64,000 bases of DNA from Pseudomonas sp. GM41(2012). Its GTDB lineage: Bacteria > Pseudomonadota > Gammaproteobacteria > Pseudomonadales > Pseudomonadaceae. Position numbers and translations under genes: made by a program. Location: positions 124,001-188,000 of the forward strand of contig NZ_AKJN02000011.1 in the NCBI RefSeq assembly GCF_000282315.2, read 5' to 3'. Numbering within the stretch: position 1 is the stretch's first letter; the number at the start of each line of letters is the position of its first letter. Shown piece after piece: positions 51,865 to 60,750 of the stretch. A model generated the notes under the pieces. That model was not told the origin of the DNA. It worked only from the letters and a program-made list of their open reading frames with translations, and searched no databases.

Positions 51865-53313
51865 TCATTGCCCGGCCTGAGCGGTACGCTGCCCAGCGCC
51901 AGGGAACACGTTGCGTTTGCAGATTTTCGCTTCGACTTTCTGTCCCGCGGCACCTGCTTCAGGTCCCTGGATTTCGACGGCCAGCAGATTCTGCGAGGCC
52001 CAGTCTTCGTCCGTGCGCAACTCAAAGGCGAAACGCCCGTCAGTGTCGGAGGTTTCCGGCTTTTCGATCTTGATGTCCTCGTGGCGGCCGTTCATGTACC
52101 AGAGGGTGGCTTGCAGAGTTTTCACCGACGGATCGGCGAAGCGGATATCAACCTGGTGGCTGCTGTTTTGCAGGTTCAGGTTCTTGCTGTTGACCATCAA
52201 TTCGTTCTTGCCCGGTTTCAACGTGGTGCTGCCGGTCATCTGTGCATCCTTTCCTTCGCAACCGTTGTCCAGCAGCGCCATCATCTGGCGGTAGATGGTT
52301 TCCTGGTCGAGGCGATAGAGCGGCGAGAATTCCCAGATCAGAATCTTCGGCGGCTTGGTCTGGAACTCTTCGCTGCCCAGGTACTGCAGCATCGAACCTT
52401 CCAGGCCACCGCCAGGGAACGCTACGTTGAGGATGTCGGCGCCGATGGCCTCTTCGAGGAAACCGGCGAAGTTGTAGTTCTTGCCACTGTGGCTGGTGCC
52501 GACCAGGGTGATCTCCGGATTGCCGGAATCACTGAACAGATCGCCATCAGCTGCTTCGCCTTTCGGCTCGGTGGTGAACTGATCCATGTACTGGATCGCG
52601 TAGCTGGTGCCACAGAGTTGACCAGCCATATTGTGTAACGTTCCGGTCTTGCCCATGCGACCCGACTTATGGCTCTCGAATTCGCGTTTCGGCACGTCGG
52701 CAAAGGCCGGCATTTTCTTGATTTGCTCACCGACGATTTTCGCCGTGCGCTGGGCGCCATACGGCGTCCAGTGTTGGTCGCCCTGGAAGTAGAAGTCGTG
52801 GGCCGGCAGAGTGTCAGGCAGCGACTCGTTGGTCAGCGGCGACAGGTCCGGCACGGTGTAGCCCATGGCGGCGAAACGCCCGAGCATGGCCTTGTAGTTT
52901 CTCAAGGCCTTGTCGAAATCGTACTTGGCCTTCTCTTCCGGGTTGAGCTTGTTGCGGTTCACCAGACCACGGGTCGGCTGGTAAACGATGACCAGTTCAA
53001 TGCCTTTGCTCTTGAACGCATCGTGCAGTTCTTTCATGCGCTTGTAGCCGGCGGGTGTGGTGTCGAATTCGGTGCGCAAGTCTTCTTGCGTACGGAACAG
53101 CCAATCGCCCTGAGCCTGCACCAGCGTGGTGAAGTTCTGCTGGTAACGCGTGGTGTAGTTCTTCGCGTCGTGGGCTTCCGGGCACAGGTTGCAGCACGGT
53201 TCGGCGTTGAAGGTTGGTGCTTTGGCTTCATCGGCACGAGCGCCGGTGCTGGCCGCGAGAATGCCGGCGGTCAGGGCCGACAGGCTGAGTAATTTGATCA
53301 AGTGTGGGTGCAT
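51865..53313 (-). CDS. algX: Alginate O-acetyltransferase/export scaffold AlgX
   Basis: A 482-residue periplasmic SGNH-like transferase with a C-terminal carbohydrate-binding domain. A signal peptide (LSLSALTAGILAASTGARA) is followed by a Cys-rich start (CCNLCPEAH), the catalytic GDQHW motif near residue 179 and the Ser in GTSHSG near 275. It acetylates mannuronate and contacts AlgK. It is 10 bp after algG. Confidence 0.96.
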   Translation of the reverse strand: MHPHLIKLLSLSALTAGILAASTGARADEAKAPTFNAEPCCNLCPEAHDAKNYTTRYQQNFTTLVQAQGDWLFRTQEDLRTEFDTTPAGYKRMKELHDAFKSKGIELVIVYQPTRGLVNRNKLNPEEKAKYDFDKALRNYKAMLGRFAAMGYTVPDLSPLTNESLPDTLPAHDFYFQGDQHWTPYGAQRTAKIVGEQIKKMPAFADVPKREFESHKSGRMGKTGTLHNMAGQLCGTSYAIQYMDQFTTEPKGEAADGDLFSDSGNPEITLVGTSHSGKNYNFAGFLEEAIGADILNVAFPGGGLEGSMLQYLGSEEFQTKPPKILIWEFSPLYRLDQETIYRQMMALLDNGCEGKDAQMTGSTTLKPGKNELMVNSKNLNLQNSSHQVDIRFADPSVKTLQATLWYMNGRHEDIKIEKPETSDTDGRFAFELRTDEDWASQNLLAVEIQGPEAGAAGQKVEAKICKRNVFPGAGQRTAQAGQ

Positions 53314-53323
53314 AAAATTATCC

Positions 53324-54913
53324 TCAGTCCCGTACTTTGGTCTGGCGTTCGACAGGGTCGATCAGCACGGCTTTCTGCTGGCGCACCAGCAGGTCGAGAA
53401 TTTCATCCTGGCGTTCGCCGAGAATCCCCGAGAAGCTGATGCCGCTGGATTTGGTCGGCGCGAGCATGGACACGCGATACAACTCCACGCTCAACGGCGA
53501 GTCGATGGACAGCGGGCCGCTGCCGTTGCCGGCCAGTTCGCCGCCGACCACGATCAGGGACACCTGGGCATCGAACGGGTCGAGCTTGATGTCCCGGTCG
53601 GTGTCGCTCAGGTCCTTGATGTGCCCGTAGACGCCGGTCAGGCCGTTGGCCATGGACAGGTTTTCGTAGAGGCGGATGTTCACGCTGTTACGAATCCGGA
53701 TGCCGTGGCGTCGGTTGCTGATCACCTTGTTGCCCCACAGCAGATTGTCGGCACTCTCGTAGAGGGTGATGCCGTCAGTGTGGTTCTTGTAGATCTCGTT
53801 GTAGGCGATCAGGTTGTTGACGCTGTTACGGTCGATCACCAGGCCCGACAACTTGTTGTCGTAGCTGCGGTTGTTGAAGATGAAACTGTCGTTCACTTCA
53901 CGGGAAATAATGATCCCGTGCTTCTTCTTGGTACCAAACACCGTGTTGTCGGCAATGATCAGACCGTGGGAACGGTCATGCGGGTCAATGCCGTAGACGA
54001 TGTTGTCTTTGTAGGTGTTGCCCTTGACCACGAAGTCGCGGGCTTCGTAGCAGTAGAAGCCGTACCACATGTCCGAGAACTCGGAACCGACGATCCAGCC
54101 GCTCGGTTCAGGGCGCTTGAGCACCTTGGCCATGTTCGGCGTGTACTGGGAAATACTCACGCCGTAGGACTTACTGTTGGCGTAGCCGAAACTGGCGATC
54201 TTACTGTTGGCGATGTAGGTCTGGGTGCCGCCCCAGGACAGCAGGAACGGACGGAATTCCTTCGGCGACTTGAAGGCCGCCGGGCCGTTTGCCTTCTCGC
54301 TCCAGCCAGTGATTTTGGTATCGCGCACGAATAGCTGGCCGTCGTTGACCAGGAACGAACCGCCCTCTTGGGACAGGCGCAGTTCCTGGGTCTGCTTGTC
54401 GATTTCCAGGATGCCTTTCTCACCGACCACGATCGGCAACTTCGCCAGGAATACACCCGGCGAGGTTTCGCTGAAGTACTGCTGGGGTACTTTCTTGGCC
54501 AGATCCTTGAGGTTCATGTAGCCGTCGTCGATGAAAATCGCCTGCGGGATACCGTGCTGACGCACGACCCATTCGGCCATCTTGTTATCGCCGCCAATGA
54601 AGTCCTTCAGGGCGTTTTCCTGCATCATCCGGCGCACGCTGATTTTGCCGGGCTTGGTGCGCACGACTTTCGCGGCGATGGCTTCGGCGGTGTAGCCGGA
54701 GGTGTCCGGCAGTTTCGGCTTGGCCAGCTCCAGCGGCGCGGTCGGGGCGCTGCTGACGGTGTAGGTCTTGGCCTGTTGCAACCCTTTTGCAATGGTCGCC
54801 GGTTGCCCTTTTTGAACGGGCGAGGCCGGCTCCACTGAGGCGAAGGCTGCCGTGCTGGCCAGCAACATCGCGCCGGCCAGCAAGGTTATCGAGCCTCTCT
54901 TCGGACTGTTCAT
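53324..54913 (-). CDS. algG: Mannuronan C5-epimerase
   Basis: A 529-residue periplasmic right-handed beta-helix epimerase that converts mannuronate to guluronate in the polymer. A signal peptide (LLAGAMLLASTAAFA) is followed by CASH/NosD-type repeats, with the catalytic DPHDRSHG motif near residue 308. The ATG at 54913 was chosen for GGAG 8 nt upstream and family length. Confidence 0.96.
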   Translation of the reverse strand: MNSPKRGSITLLAGAMLLASTAAFASVEPASPVQKGQPATIAKGLQQAKTYTVSSAPTAPLELAKPKLPDTSGYTAEAIAAKVVRTKPGKISVRRMMQENALKDFIGGDNKMAEWVVRQHGIPQAIFIDDGYMNLKDLAKKVPQQYFSETSPGVFLAKLPIVVGEKGILEIDKQTQELRLSQEGGSFLVNDGQLFVRDTKITGWSEKANGPAAFKSPKEFRPFLLSWGGTQTYIANSKIASFGYANSKSYGVSISQYTPNMAKVLKRPEPSGWIVGSEFSDMWYGFYCYEARDFVVKGNTYKDNIVYGIDPHDRSHGLIIADNTVFGTKKKHGIIISREVNDSFIFNNRSYDNKLSGLVIDRNSVNNLIAYNEIYKNHTDGITLYESADNLLWGNKVISNRRHGIRIRNSVNIRLYENLSMANGLTGVYGHIKDLSDTDRDIKLDPFDAQVSLIVVGGELAGNGSGPLSIDSPLSVELYRVSMLAPTKSSGISFSGILGERQDEILDLLVRQQKAVLIDPVERQTKVRD

Positions 54914-54939
54914 GTCAGGAACTCCCTTAGCGGTTCGCA

Positions 54940-56427
54940 TCAGAAGCGCCAAATCACGTCGACAAACGCGCGGTGCATGTACGAGTCGACGCCTTTGCCA
55001 TACGCATCGCCGGGCTTGAACACACCGCCACGCAACCGCACCAGGGCCGAAGGCTCATCGATCGACTGGCTCAAGGAGGCGGGCAGCAGGCCTTGCTTGA
55101 AGTACTTGGTGACGACCACGTCCATTTCCTGACCGAGGTCTTTGTTGCCATCTTCCAGCGGCAGGGATGTGCTGGACAGAATTGCGCCGGTCGCGTCGTC
55201 GGTGTTGTTCTCGACGGCGTTGATGCCGTTGCTGCCGACAGGCTTGTTGCCGTCTACGCGCCAGAATTTGTGGTAGATCACGCTGGCGTCGTATTCGTCG
55301 TTGAGCATCCACGAACCGAACAAAGTGGCGGACTGCATGTTTTGCATTTCGCCACGGAAGGCTTCGCCGAAACGGTGAACCCGCGAGCGAGTACCGGTGT
55401 AGTTCGAGCGGTTGCTTTCCAGGCCGTTCTGTTCGTATTCGGCGCTGGCACGGGCATAGGCTGCACCGACTTGCCATTGCGGATCAAGGCGCAGACGCAC
55501 GCCCAGGTCAGTGGCCCAGCCATCTACATCGCCGCTGGTTTTGGCTTGTGCCGGAGCGGTGCCATCGGCGTTGAGCGGGTTGACCTTGTCGCGGTCGCCG
55601 CTCATACCGGTCACGCTGCCCCAGTAATTGACGGTGTTGGTGTTGCGCCAGTTATAGGCATCGCTGTCGGCGGTAAGGCCCATCCAGCTGATGTCGCCAT
55701 TCTCTTTCTTGTCCAGGGAATCGGCGGGAACACCTGGCTGCGCGGTATCGAGCTTGCCGTCATCGTGGGTGTGATGACCGCGAATGCCGACCCAGTTGCC
55801 CGGGGTCCACTGGTACGACGCATCGGCGAAAGCGTGCAGGCGATCCTTGTCTTTTGGGGCCAGCTCGGTGAGGTCGGTGCGGTACTCGCTGAAGCGTTCG
55901 GCAACACCGGCGTTGGCGCGCAACAGGGTGGTGTCGAAGGTCCAGTTCAGGGCTTCGATGTTGGTGTCGCGCCATTGGCCATCGTCGTTGTGCAGACGCT
56001 GGCGACCGAGCTTGAGCATCTCGCCGGGGTAGGGCGTAAGGCCGCTGTAGCCGACCCAGAACTCACGCATCGCCAGGTAGTTTTTCTTGCTCTTGCGACC
56101 ACCGCTGTCGGTGCTCTGGGTGCCGTCGCTGTCGGACTGTTGCAGGGTGTCCGTCTCGATGATGTCGGTGGACGTCACGGCCTGACCCATGGCGTAGCCG
56201 CTCCACGCGCCGCTCTCGCCATAAATCCATGGACGCAAGTCAAGGCCGACGCCGTTGACGTCGCCGCCGCTCTGCGTACCCAGGTCAGTGTCGTCTTCGG
56301 ACTGAGCGGTGACTTTCACGTCAAGGCCGTAGTTCTTGCTTTCAGTCAGGGCCGCCAGGGTCGGGCACGACCACAGCAGGGCGAATGACAGGCCAATACC
56401 GGCCTTAACGAATGGATTCAACTTCAT
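54940..56427 (-). CDS. algE: Alginate export outer-membrane porin AlgE
   Basis: A 495-residue outer-membrane beta barrel (18 strands in P. aeruginosa) that secretes alginate. A signal peptide (AGIGLSFALLWSCPTLAALT) is present, strands alternate throughout, and the last residues (FVDVIWRF) form a Phe-ending C-terminal strand. Its start overlaps the algK stop by 4 bp. Confidence 0.95.
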   Translation of the reverse strand: MKLNPFVKAGIGLSFALLWSCPTLAALTESKNYGLDVKVTAQSEDDTDLGTQSGGDVNGVGLDLRPWIYGESGAWSGYAMGQAVTSTDIIETDTLQQSDSDGTQSTDSGGRKSKKNYLAMREFWVGYSGLTPYPGEMLKLGRQRLHNDDGQWRDTNIEALNWTFDTTLLRANAGVAERFSEYRTDLTELAPKDKDRLHAFADASYQWTPGNWVGIRGHHTHDDGKLDTAQPGVPADSLDKKENGDISWMGLTADSDAYNWRNTNTVNYWGSVTGMSGDRDKVNPLNADGTAPAQAKTSGDVDGWATDLGVRLRLDPQWQVGAAYARASAEYEQNGLESNRSNYTGTRSRVHRFGEAFRGEMQNMQSATLFGSWMLNDEYDASVIYHKFWRVDGNKPVGSNGINAVENNTDDATGAILSSTSLPLEDGNKDLGQEMDVVVTKYFKQGLLPASLSQSIDEPSALVRLRGGVFKPGDAYGKGVDSYMHRAFVDVIWRF

Positions 56428-57830
56428 AGGGATTCCTCGCCGTCTTCTTCTTCCAGGGCATGCAGTTCCAGCGTGTTCTGACTCAAGGCACCACGAACGG
56501 CCTGTTCTTGTTTCAACAGGCGTTGGGCCTCGGCGAGCTGGGCAGGCGGCAGTTGGGTTTCGAGTGTTTGCGCAAGCTCGGTGGCTTGCGGGGTGTTCTG
56601 GGCCTTGGCCAATTGGCTGAAGACATAAGCGTTAAGTGGGTCGGGCCGGGTGCCCTTGCCTTGGGAGAACAGTTGGGCAATGGCGAAGTCGGCGCTGTTC
56701 TGGCCGTTACGCGCAGCCTTGAGCAGGTGATCCAGCGCTTTCTGCGGATAGACCTTGCCCAGGTAACCGCGACGGTAGATCTGGCCGAGGTAGTAATCGG
56801 CAGCCACTTCTCTGTCGACGGCTTTCTTGAAGTGTTCTTCGGCGACCTTCGCGTCGGCCGGCACCATTTTGCCTTCGTAGTAGAGCTTGCCCAGCAACAG
56901 TTCGGCGCGCGGCTGGTCGGCGGCGCGGCCGTTGTCCAGGTACTTCATCATCGTGTCGACGTCACCCAGTTCCGGGAAGTCGTAGAGCAGTTGTGCCAGG
57001 CTGACCCAGGAAGCGGGGTAGCCGGGTGCGATACCTTCGAGCAGCGACTGGGCGGTTTTCTCGTCGGTCGTGCCCAGGGATGCATCGCCCAGCACGCGAG
57101 CCACGCTGTCCACCCGCTGGGCGGAAACCACGCCGCGAGCCTGAGCGGCTTGCATTTGCTTGATCAGCTCGGCCTGTTTCTCTGGCTGGGCTTTTTTCTG
57201 ATAGACCGTGGCCAGTTCGACGTAGCAGATGTCGGTGGTGTTCAACGCGGCTTTGCAGATCGTTTCCACTTCGTCCAGATGCTGGTCGTAAGTGCCTTGG
57301 GTGCGATAAAGCAGCACTTGGGCCAGGCCCGCTTCCGGCTTGCCTTCGGCGCGCCATTGGCTGATCTGCTGTTGCGCATTGACGTTCGGGAAACTGTGCG
57401 GGTATTGCAGGTACAGCATCGCCAGCGGGATCAGGGTGTTGCCTTCACCATTGGCCGAGGCTTTTTTCAACAGGCCTTCGGCTTCGTGCTGTTCGGCTTC
57501 GGTGGAGCCGGGTTTGGCCACCAGCAGACGACCCAGGCGAGCCTGGGCTCGCGGCGAGACGCTGGCCGCAGCGCGATAAGTCGCCTCGGCTTTCTTGATT
57601 TGCGCCGGGTCACGGCTGTCGACCTGGATATCGGCGAGGCCAACCTGTGCTTCGCTGTAGCCCAGGTCTGCCAGTTGCTGGTAATTCTGCGCCGCCAGCG
57701 TGGTATCACCGCGCTTGAGGGCTTCGTTGGCCAGACGCTGGTCGGGCAGGCCGGCGCATCCGGCCAGGGCGATTGCCATGGCCAGAGTCAGCGGGACTGG
57801 CAGGATTCTGAGTGGGCTAGTCACGGGCAT
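56424..57830 (-). CDS. algK: Alginate biosynthesis TPR lipoprotein AlgK
   Basis: A 468-residue outer-membrane lipoprotein. The lipobox LAGC is at about residues 22-25, followed by Sel1/TPR-like repeats to the C-terminus (LGKLYYEGKMVPADAKVAEEHF, LGQIYRRGYLGKVYPQKALDHL). It places AlgE in the membrane and bridges to Alg44 and AlgX. It is 12 bp downstream of alg44. Confidence 0.95.
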   Translation of the reverse strand: MPVTSPLRILPVPLTLAMAIALAGCAGLPDQRLANEALKRGDTTLAAQNYQQLADLGYSEAQVGLADIQVDSRDPAQIKKAEATYRAAASVSPRAQARLGRLLVAKPGSTEAEQHEAEGLLKKASANGEGNTLIPLAMLYLQYPHSFPNVNAQQQISQWRAEGKPEAGLAQVLLYRTQGTYDQHLDEVETICKAALNTTDICYVELATVYQKKAQPEKQAELIKQMQAAQARGVVSAQRVDSVARVLGDASLGTTDEKTAQSLLEGIAPGYPASWVSLAQLLYDFPELGDVDTMMKYLDNGRAADQPRAELLLGKLYYEGKMVPADAKVAEEHFKKAVDREVAADYYLGQIYRRGYLGKVYPQKALDHLLKAARNGQNSADFAIAQLFSQGKGTRPDPLNAYVFSQLAKAQNTPQATELAQTLETQLPPAQLAEAQRLLKQEQAVRGALSQNTLELHALEEEDGEESL

Positions 57831-57842
57831 GTCCTCTTGTTT

Positions 57843-59012
57843 TTAACGACCGGCGGCCATGGCTTTGTCGATCAGCCAGTTCAGGTTCGGACCACGGGTG
57901 GCGTTGACTTCAACCGGGCGACCGGCGAATTTGCTGTCCAGCGGCTCGTCAGGCTTGATCATCACGCGGATGTCGGACGACAGGTCGGCGCTTTTCAGGC
58001 TGGTGCTGCTGACGATCGTGCCGGAGCGGGTTTTGTCTTCGCCGGCGATCTGGAAGCTGACCGAGCTGCCTGGCAGCACGTCGCCGAACTGGCGATAGGA
58101 GAAGCGCGCTTCAACGTTGGCTTCGCTGTTACGCGGCACCAGTTGGAAGATCACGTCACCCTTGCTGGCGTACTGACCGTTGGCGACCATTTGCTGCGCT
58201 ACGGTGCAATCGCACGGCGACGTCAGGGTGCCGGTCATTTGCTTGCCGAACAGTTCTTCAACCTTGGCCGGTTGCAATTGATTGTCGTCAAGATGGCCCT
58301 TGAGCACATCGAGCATGCTGGTGCTGAAGGTCGCGAGCGGCGCGCCCTTGGCGGCAATGCCGTCGGGCTTGATCAGGCTCTGCACGGTGCCGTCGCGCGG
58401 CATGGTGATGTTCATGCCCGCCACGCTGACCAGACCGGCCTGGGCGTGGCTGACGAAGTACATGCCGTACACCGACTTGAAGATGAAGCCGAATGCCGTC
58501 AGACCGACGAGGAAGATCGCGAGGCTGAAGGTCACTGCACGCAGACGACCGAACGGGGTCATGCCGTGGCCGCCATCCTTGGCCTTGCGCGCCTTGGTGA
58601 AGTTGTCGCGTTGCAGGGTGGCCAGCACTTCACCCATGGTGACGATGTCGCCGGCCAGGTGAGAAGTGATCAGGTGGCGCAGGGTGGAAATGTCCTGGGA
58701 TTCGAGGTTCTGGAACTGGCAACCGGTACGGCCGGTTTCGCGGTCGTGGGAGCGCACCAGTAACTCGACGTCCATGGCCAGGCCGAGGTTATCGATGACG
58801 AACTGCAGGCGAGCCTTGTACACGTCGCCGATCTTCAGTGGCAGCTGACCGGCGTTGAAAGCCAGGCCGCCAGCGGAGAGGTCGATGACCCGAGCTTCGA
58901 CCGGGGTCCGGTCAGGACCGAAGAAACGCAGCTTGGCCGGAATTTTTACTCGGGCGTGTTGGCGCTGGGCTTCTGATTCATGCACTACGTTGGCGTTGAC
59001 GGCGGTATTCAT
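57843..59012 (-). CDS. alg44: Alginate polymerase c-di-GMP receptor Alg44
   Basis: A 389-residue inner-membrane protein. The N-terminal PilZ domain shows the c-di-GMP-binding RQHAR and DLSAGG motifs (about residues 18-22 and 44-49). One transmembrane helix (AVTFSLAIFLVGLTAFGFIF, about 158-177) is followed by an HlyD-like periplasmic domain. It activates Alg8 when c-di-GMP is bound. It is 35 bp downstream of alg8. Confidence 0.96.
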   Translation of the reverse strand: MNTAVNANVVHESEAQRQHARVKIPAKLRFFGPDRTPVEARVIDLSAGGLAFNAGQLPLKIGDVYKARLQFVIDNLGLAMDVELLVRSHDRETGRTGCQFQNLESQDISTLRHLITSHLAGDIVTMGEVLATLQRDNFTKARKAKDGGHGMTPFGRLRAVTFSLAIFLVGLTAFGFIFKSVYGMYFVSHAQAGLVSVAGMNITMPRDGTVQSLIKPDGIAAKGAPLATFSTSMLDVLKGHLDDNQLQPAKVEELFGKQMTGTLTSPCDCTVAQQMVANGQYASKGDVIFQLVPRNSEANVEARFSYRQFGDVLPGSSVSFQIAGEDKTRSGTIVSSTSLKSADLSSDIRVMIKPDEPLDSKFAGRPVEVNATRGPNLNWLIDKAMAAGR

Positions 59013-59047
59013 ATGGGCGATTTCCTAGTTAATTCAGGCGAGTTCGG

Positions 59048-60529
59048 TCAGACCATCATCAACAGCACAGCAACAAAAATGCTGCCGGCGGAGAAGGTCA
59101 TGGTCCGAGACGACCAAGTGTTGAACCAACCTTGAAAGCTGGCGAGATCACGGGTCAGGGAAGTGGGCTGGCGACTCCAGGACTGTCGGTCGAGGCGGAA
59201 GAACACGTAGATCTTCACCAGCGCGCCGACGATCTGGTTGTAATAGAGAATCACCGGGTAGGCCGGGCCGATCGTGTGACCGGACAAAGACAGCAGCACG
59301 GTCAGGATCAGGCGGGTAATGCCGATCCACAGCAGGTAAACCAGGATGAACGCGATGCCGTACTTGAAGCTGGCGATGAGCGCGACGGTCAGGCCCAGCA
59401 GCGACGTCCACATCGACACACGCTGGTCGAACAGCACCACCGAAGTGAACAGGCCGAGACGTTTCATCCCCAGGCCCAAGGCGCGGGAGTTCTGCCGCAG
59501 GTTGTTGCCGTACCAGCGGAACATCAGTTTGCGACTGGCCTTGATGAAGCTTTTTTCCGGCGGGTGTTCCACGGTATGAATGGCGGCGTCCGGCACATAA
59601 AACGTGTCGTAGCCCATGCGCATCAAGCTGAACCAGCTCGACTTGTCATCACCGGTGAGGAACTTGAAGCGACCCAGGCGCCAGTGTTGCAGCGAGTCGC
59701 TTTCCACGTCGGCGATGAATTCCGGGTTGGTCACCACAGTGGCGCGGAATACCGACATCCGCCCGGTCATGGTCAGCACGCGCTTGGACAGGGCCATCGA
59801 GCACATGTTGATGTGGCGCTGGGCGAATCGCAGTTTGTGCCATTCGCTCATGATGTAGCCGCCGCGCACTTCGCAGAACTCGTTGGTGGTCAGGCCGCCG
59901 ACATTGCCGAACAGCTGGAACCACGGCACGGTCTTGAGCACGACGCCTTCGGCAAGCACGGTGTCGCCATCGATCACTGCAACCACTGCGCGGTCGTCCG
60001 GCAGGTGGCGGGAGATGGCGCGGAAACCGTAGGCCAGGCCATCACGCTTGCCGGTGCCGGGAATGCGCACGAAGTCGAGCTTGACGCGAGCCGGTGGGTT
60101 CATTTTGACCCAAAGGCTTTTCACCAGCTTCTCATCGGACATTTCCACGATGGAGCAGACCATGGTGGTCGGCAGGCCGCAGTCGATCGCTTCGCGAATT
60201 ACCGAGGCGTAGACCTGGGCTGTGGTCAGCGCGTCGATACGAAAACTGGTGACCATCAGATACACATGGGACGGGTCTGCCGCTTTACCCAGCTTGCGCA
60301 CTTTGCGCCGCAGGTGCGGGTAGACCACGTACAGAAACAGCATGCCGCGCAAAAAGTGCGTGGCACCCATCGAGTAGCGCCAGATACCGACGATACCGAT
60401 CAGGAAGATGAAGTCCTTCGACTCGGAGTCGAACGTGGACGCAGGCAACGCCATGGCGATGCCCATCAAAATACTTAAGTAAAACAGCCAACCGGCGGCC
60501 TGAAGTAGGCCGTGCTTTAGCCTGTGCAT
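59048..60529 (-). CDS. alg8: Alginate polymerase glycosyltransferase Alg8
   Basis: A 493-residue inner-membrane GT2 enzyme that polymerises GDP-mannuronate. It has N-terminal helices, a cytoplasmic GT domain with DGDT (DxD, about residue 187) and TGDDKSSW, then C-terminal helices. RQNSR stands near where related synthases have QxxRW. The ATG at 60529 gives the usual length; an ATG at 60538 with GAGACGG upstream is a real alternative (496 residues). Confidence 0.95.
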   Translation of the reverse strand: MHRLKHGLLQAAGWLFYLSILMGIAMALPASTFDSESKDFIFLIGIVGIWRYSMGATHFLRGMLFLYVVYPHLRRKVRKLGKAADPSHVYLMVTSFRIDALTTAQVYASVIREAIDCGLPTTMVCSIVEMSDEKLVKSLWVKMNPPARVKLDFVRIPGTGKRDGLAYGFRAISRHLPDDRAVVAVIDGDTVLAEGVVLKTVPWFQLFGNVGGLTTNEFCEVRGGYIMSEWHKLRFAQRHINMCSMALSKRVLTMTGRMSVFRATVVTNPEFIADVESDSLQHWRLGRFKFLTGDDKSSWFSLMRMGYDTFYVPDAAIHTVEHPPEKSFIKASRKLMFRWYGNNLRQNSRALGLGMKRLGLFTSVVLFDQRVSMWTSLLGLTVALIASFKYGIAFILVYLLWIGITRLILTVLLSLSGHTIGPAYPVILYYNQIVGALVKIYVFFRLDRQSWSRQPTSLTRDLASFQGWFNTWSSRTMTFSAGSIFVAVLLMMV

Positions 60530-60600
60530 AATCTGCATCCGTCTCTATCTCGGGCGAGCCTGTGGGGTGGCCCGATGGGGTTAAGGCAGGCTTACGAAAA

Positions 60601-60629
60601 CTGGCGACATCCAGTCTGGATGACGCCAG
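60601..60629 (-). promoter_or_regulatory. Hairpin upstream of alg8
   Basis: CTGGCGACATCCA (60601-60613) pairs with TGGATGACGCCAG (60617-60629) around a 3-nt loop with one mismatch, in the algD-alg8 gap. It has no U-run and may modulate read-through or mRNA decay. Confidence 0.6.
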
Positions 60630-60632
60630 AAA

Positions 60633-60744
60633 TCCTGTAGGAGCTGGCGAAGCCTGCGATCTCTTGATCTTTCGTTTGAAACTCAAGTGGATCTGGAAAG
60701 ATCGCAGCCTCGTTTCACTCGACAGCTCCTACGCAGCTCCTACG
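60633..60744. repeat. Second-type REP doublet in the algD-alg8 gap
   Basis: CCTGTAGGAGCTGGCGAAGC then CTGCGATCT, and, inverted, AGATCGCAGCC and GACAGCTCCTACG (with a second CAGCTCCTACG duplicated). This is the GAAGCCTGCGATC REP type, different from the others in the window. Confidence 0.85.
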
Positions 60745-60750
60745 ACCGCA

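Noticed and set aside
56460..58763. 767-residue open frame on the plus strand
   Set aside because: Antisense to algK and alg44, whose motifs, signal sequence and spacing are secure. Low-complexity Gly/Val/Phe/Gln content marks it as a shadow.
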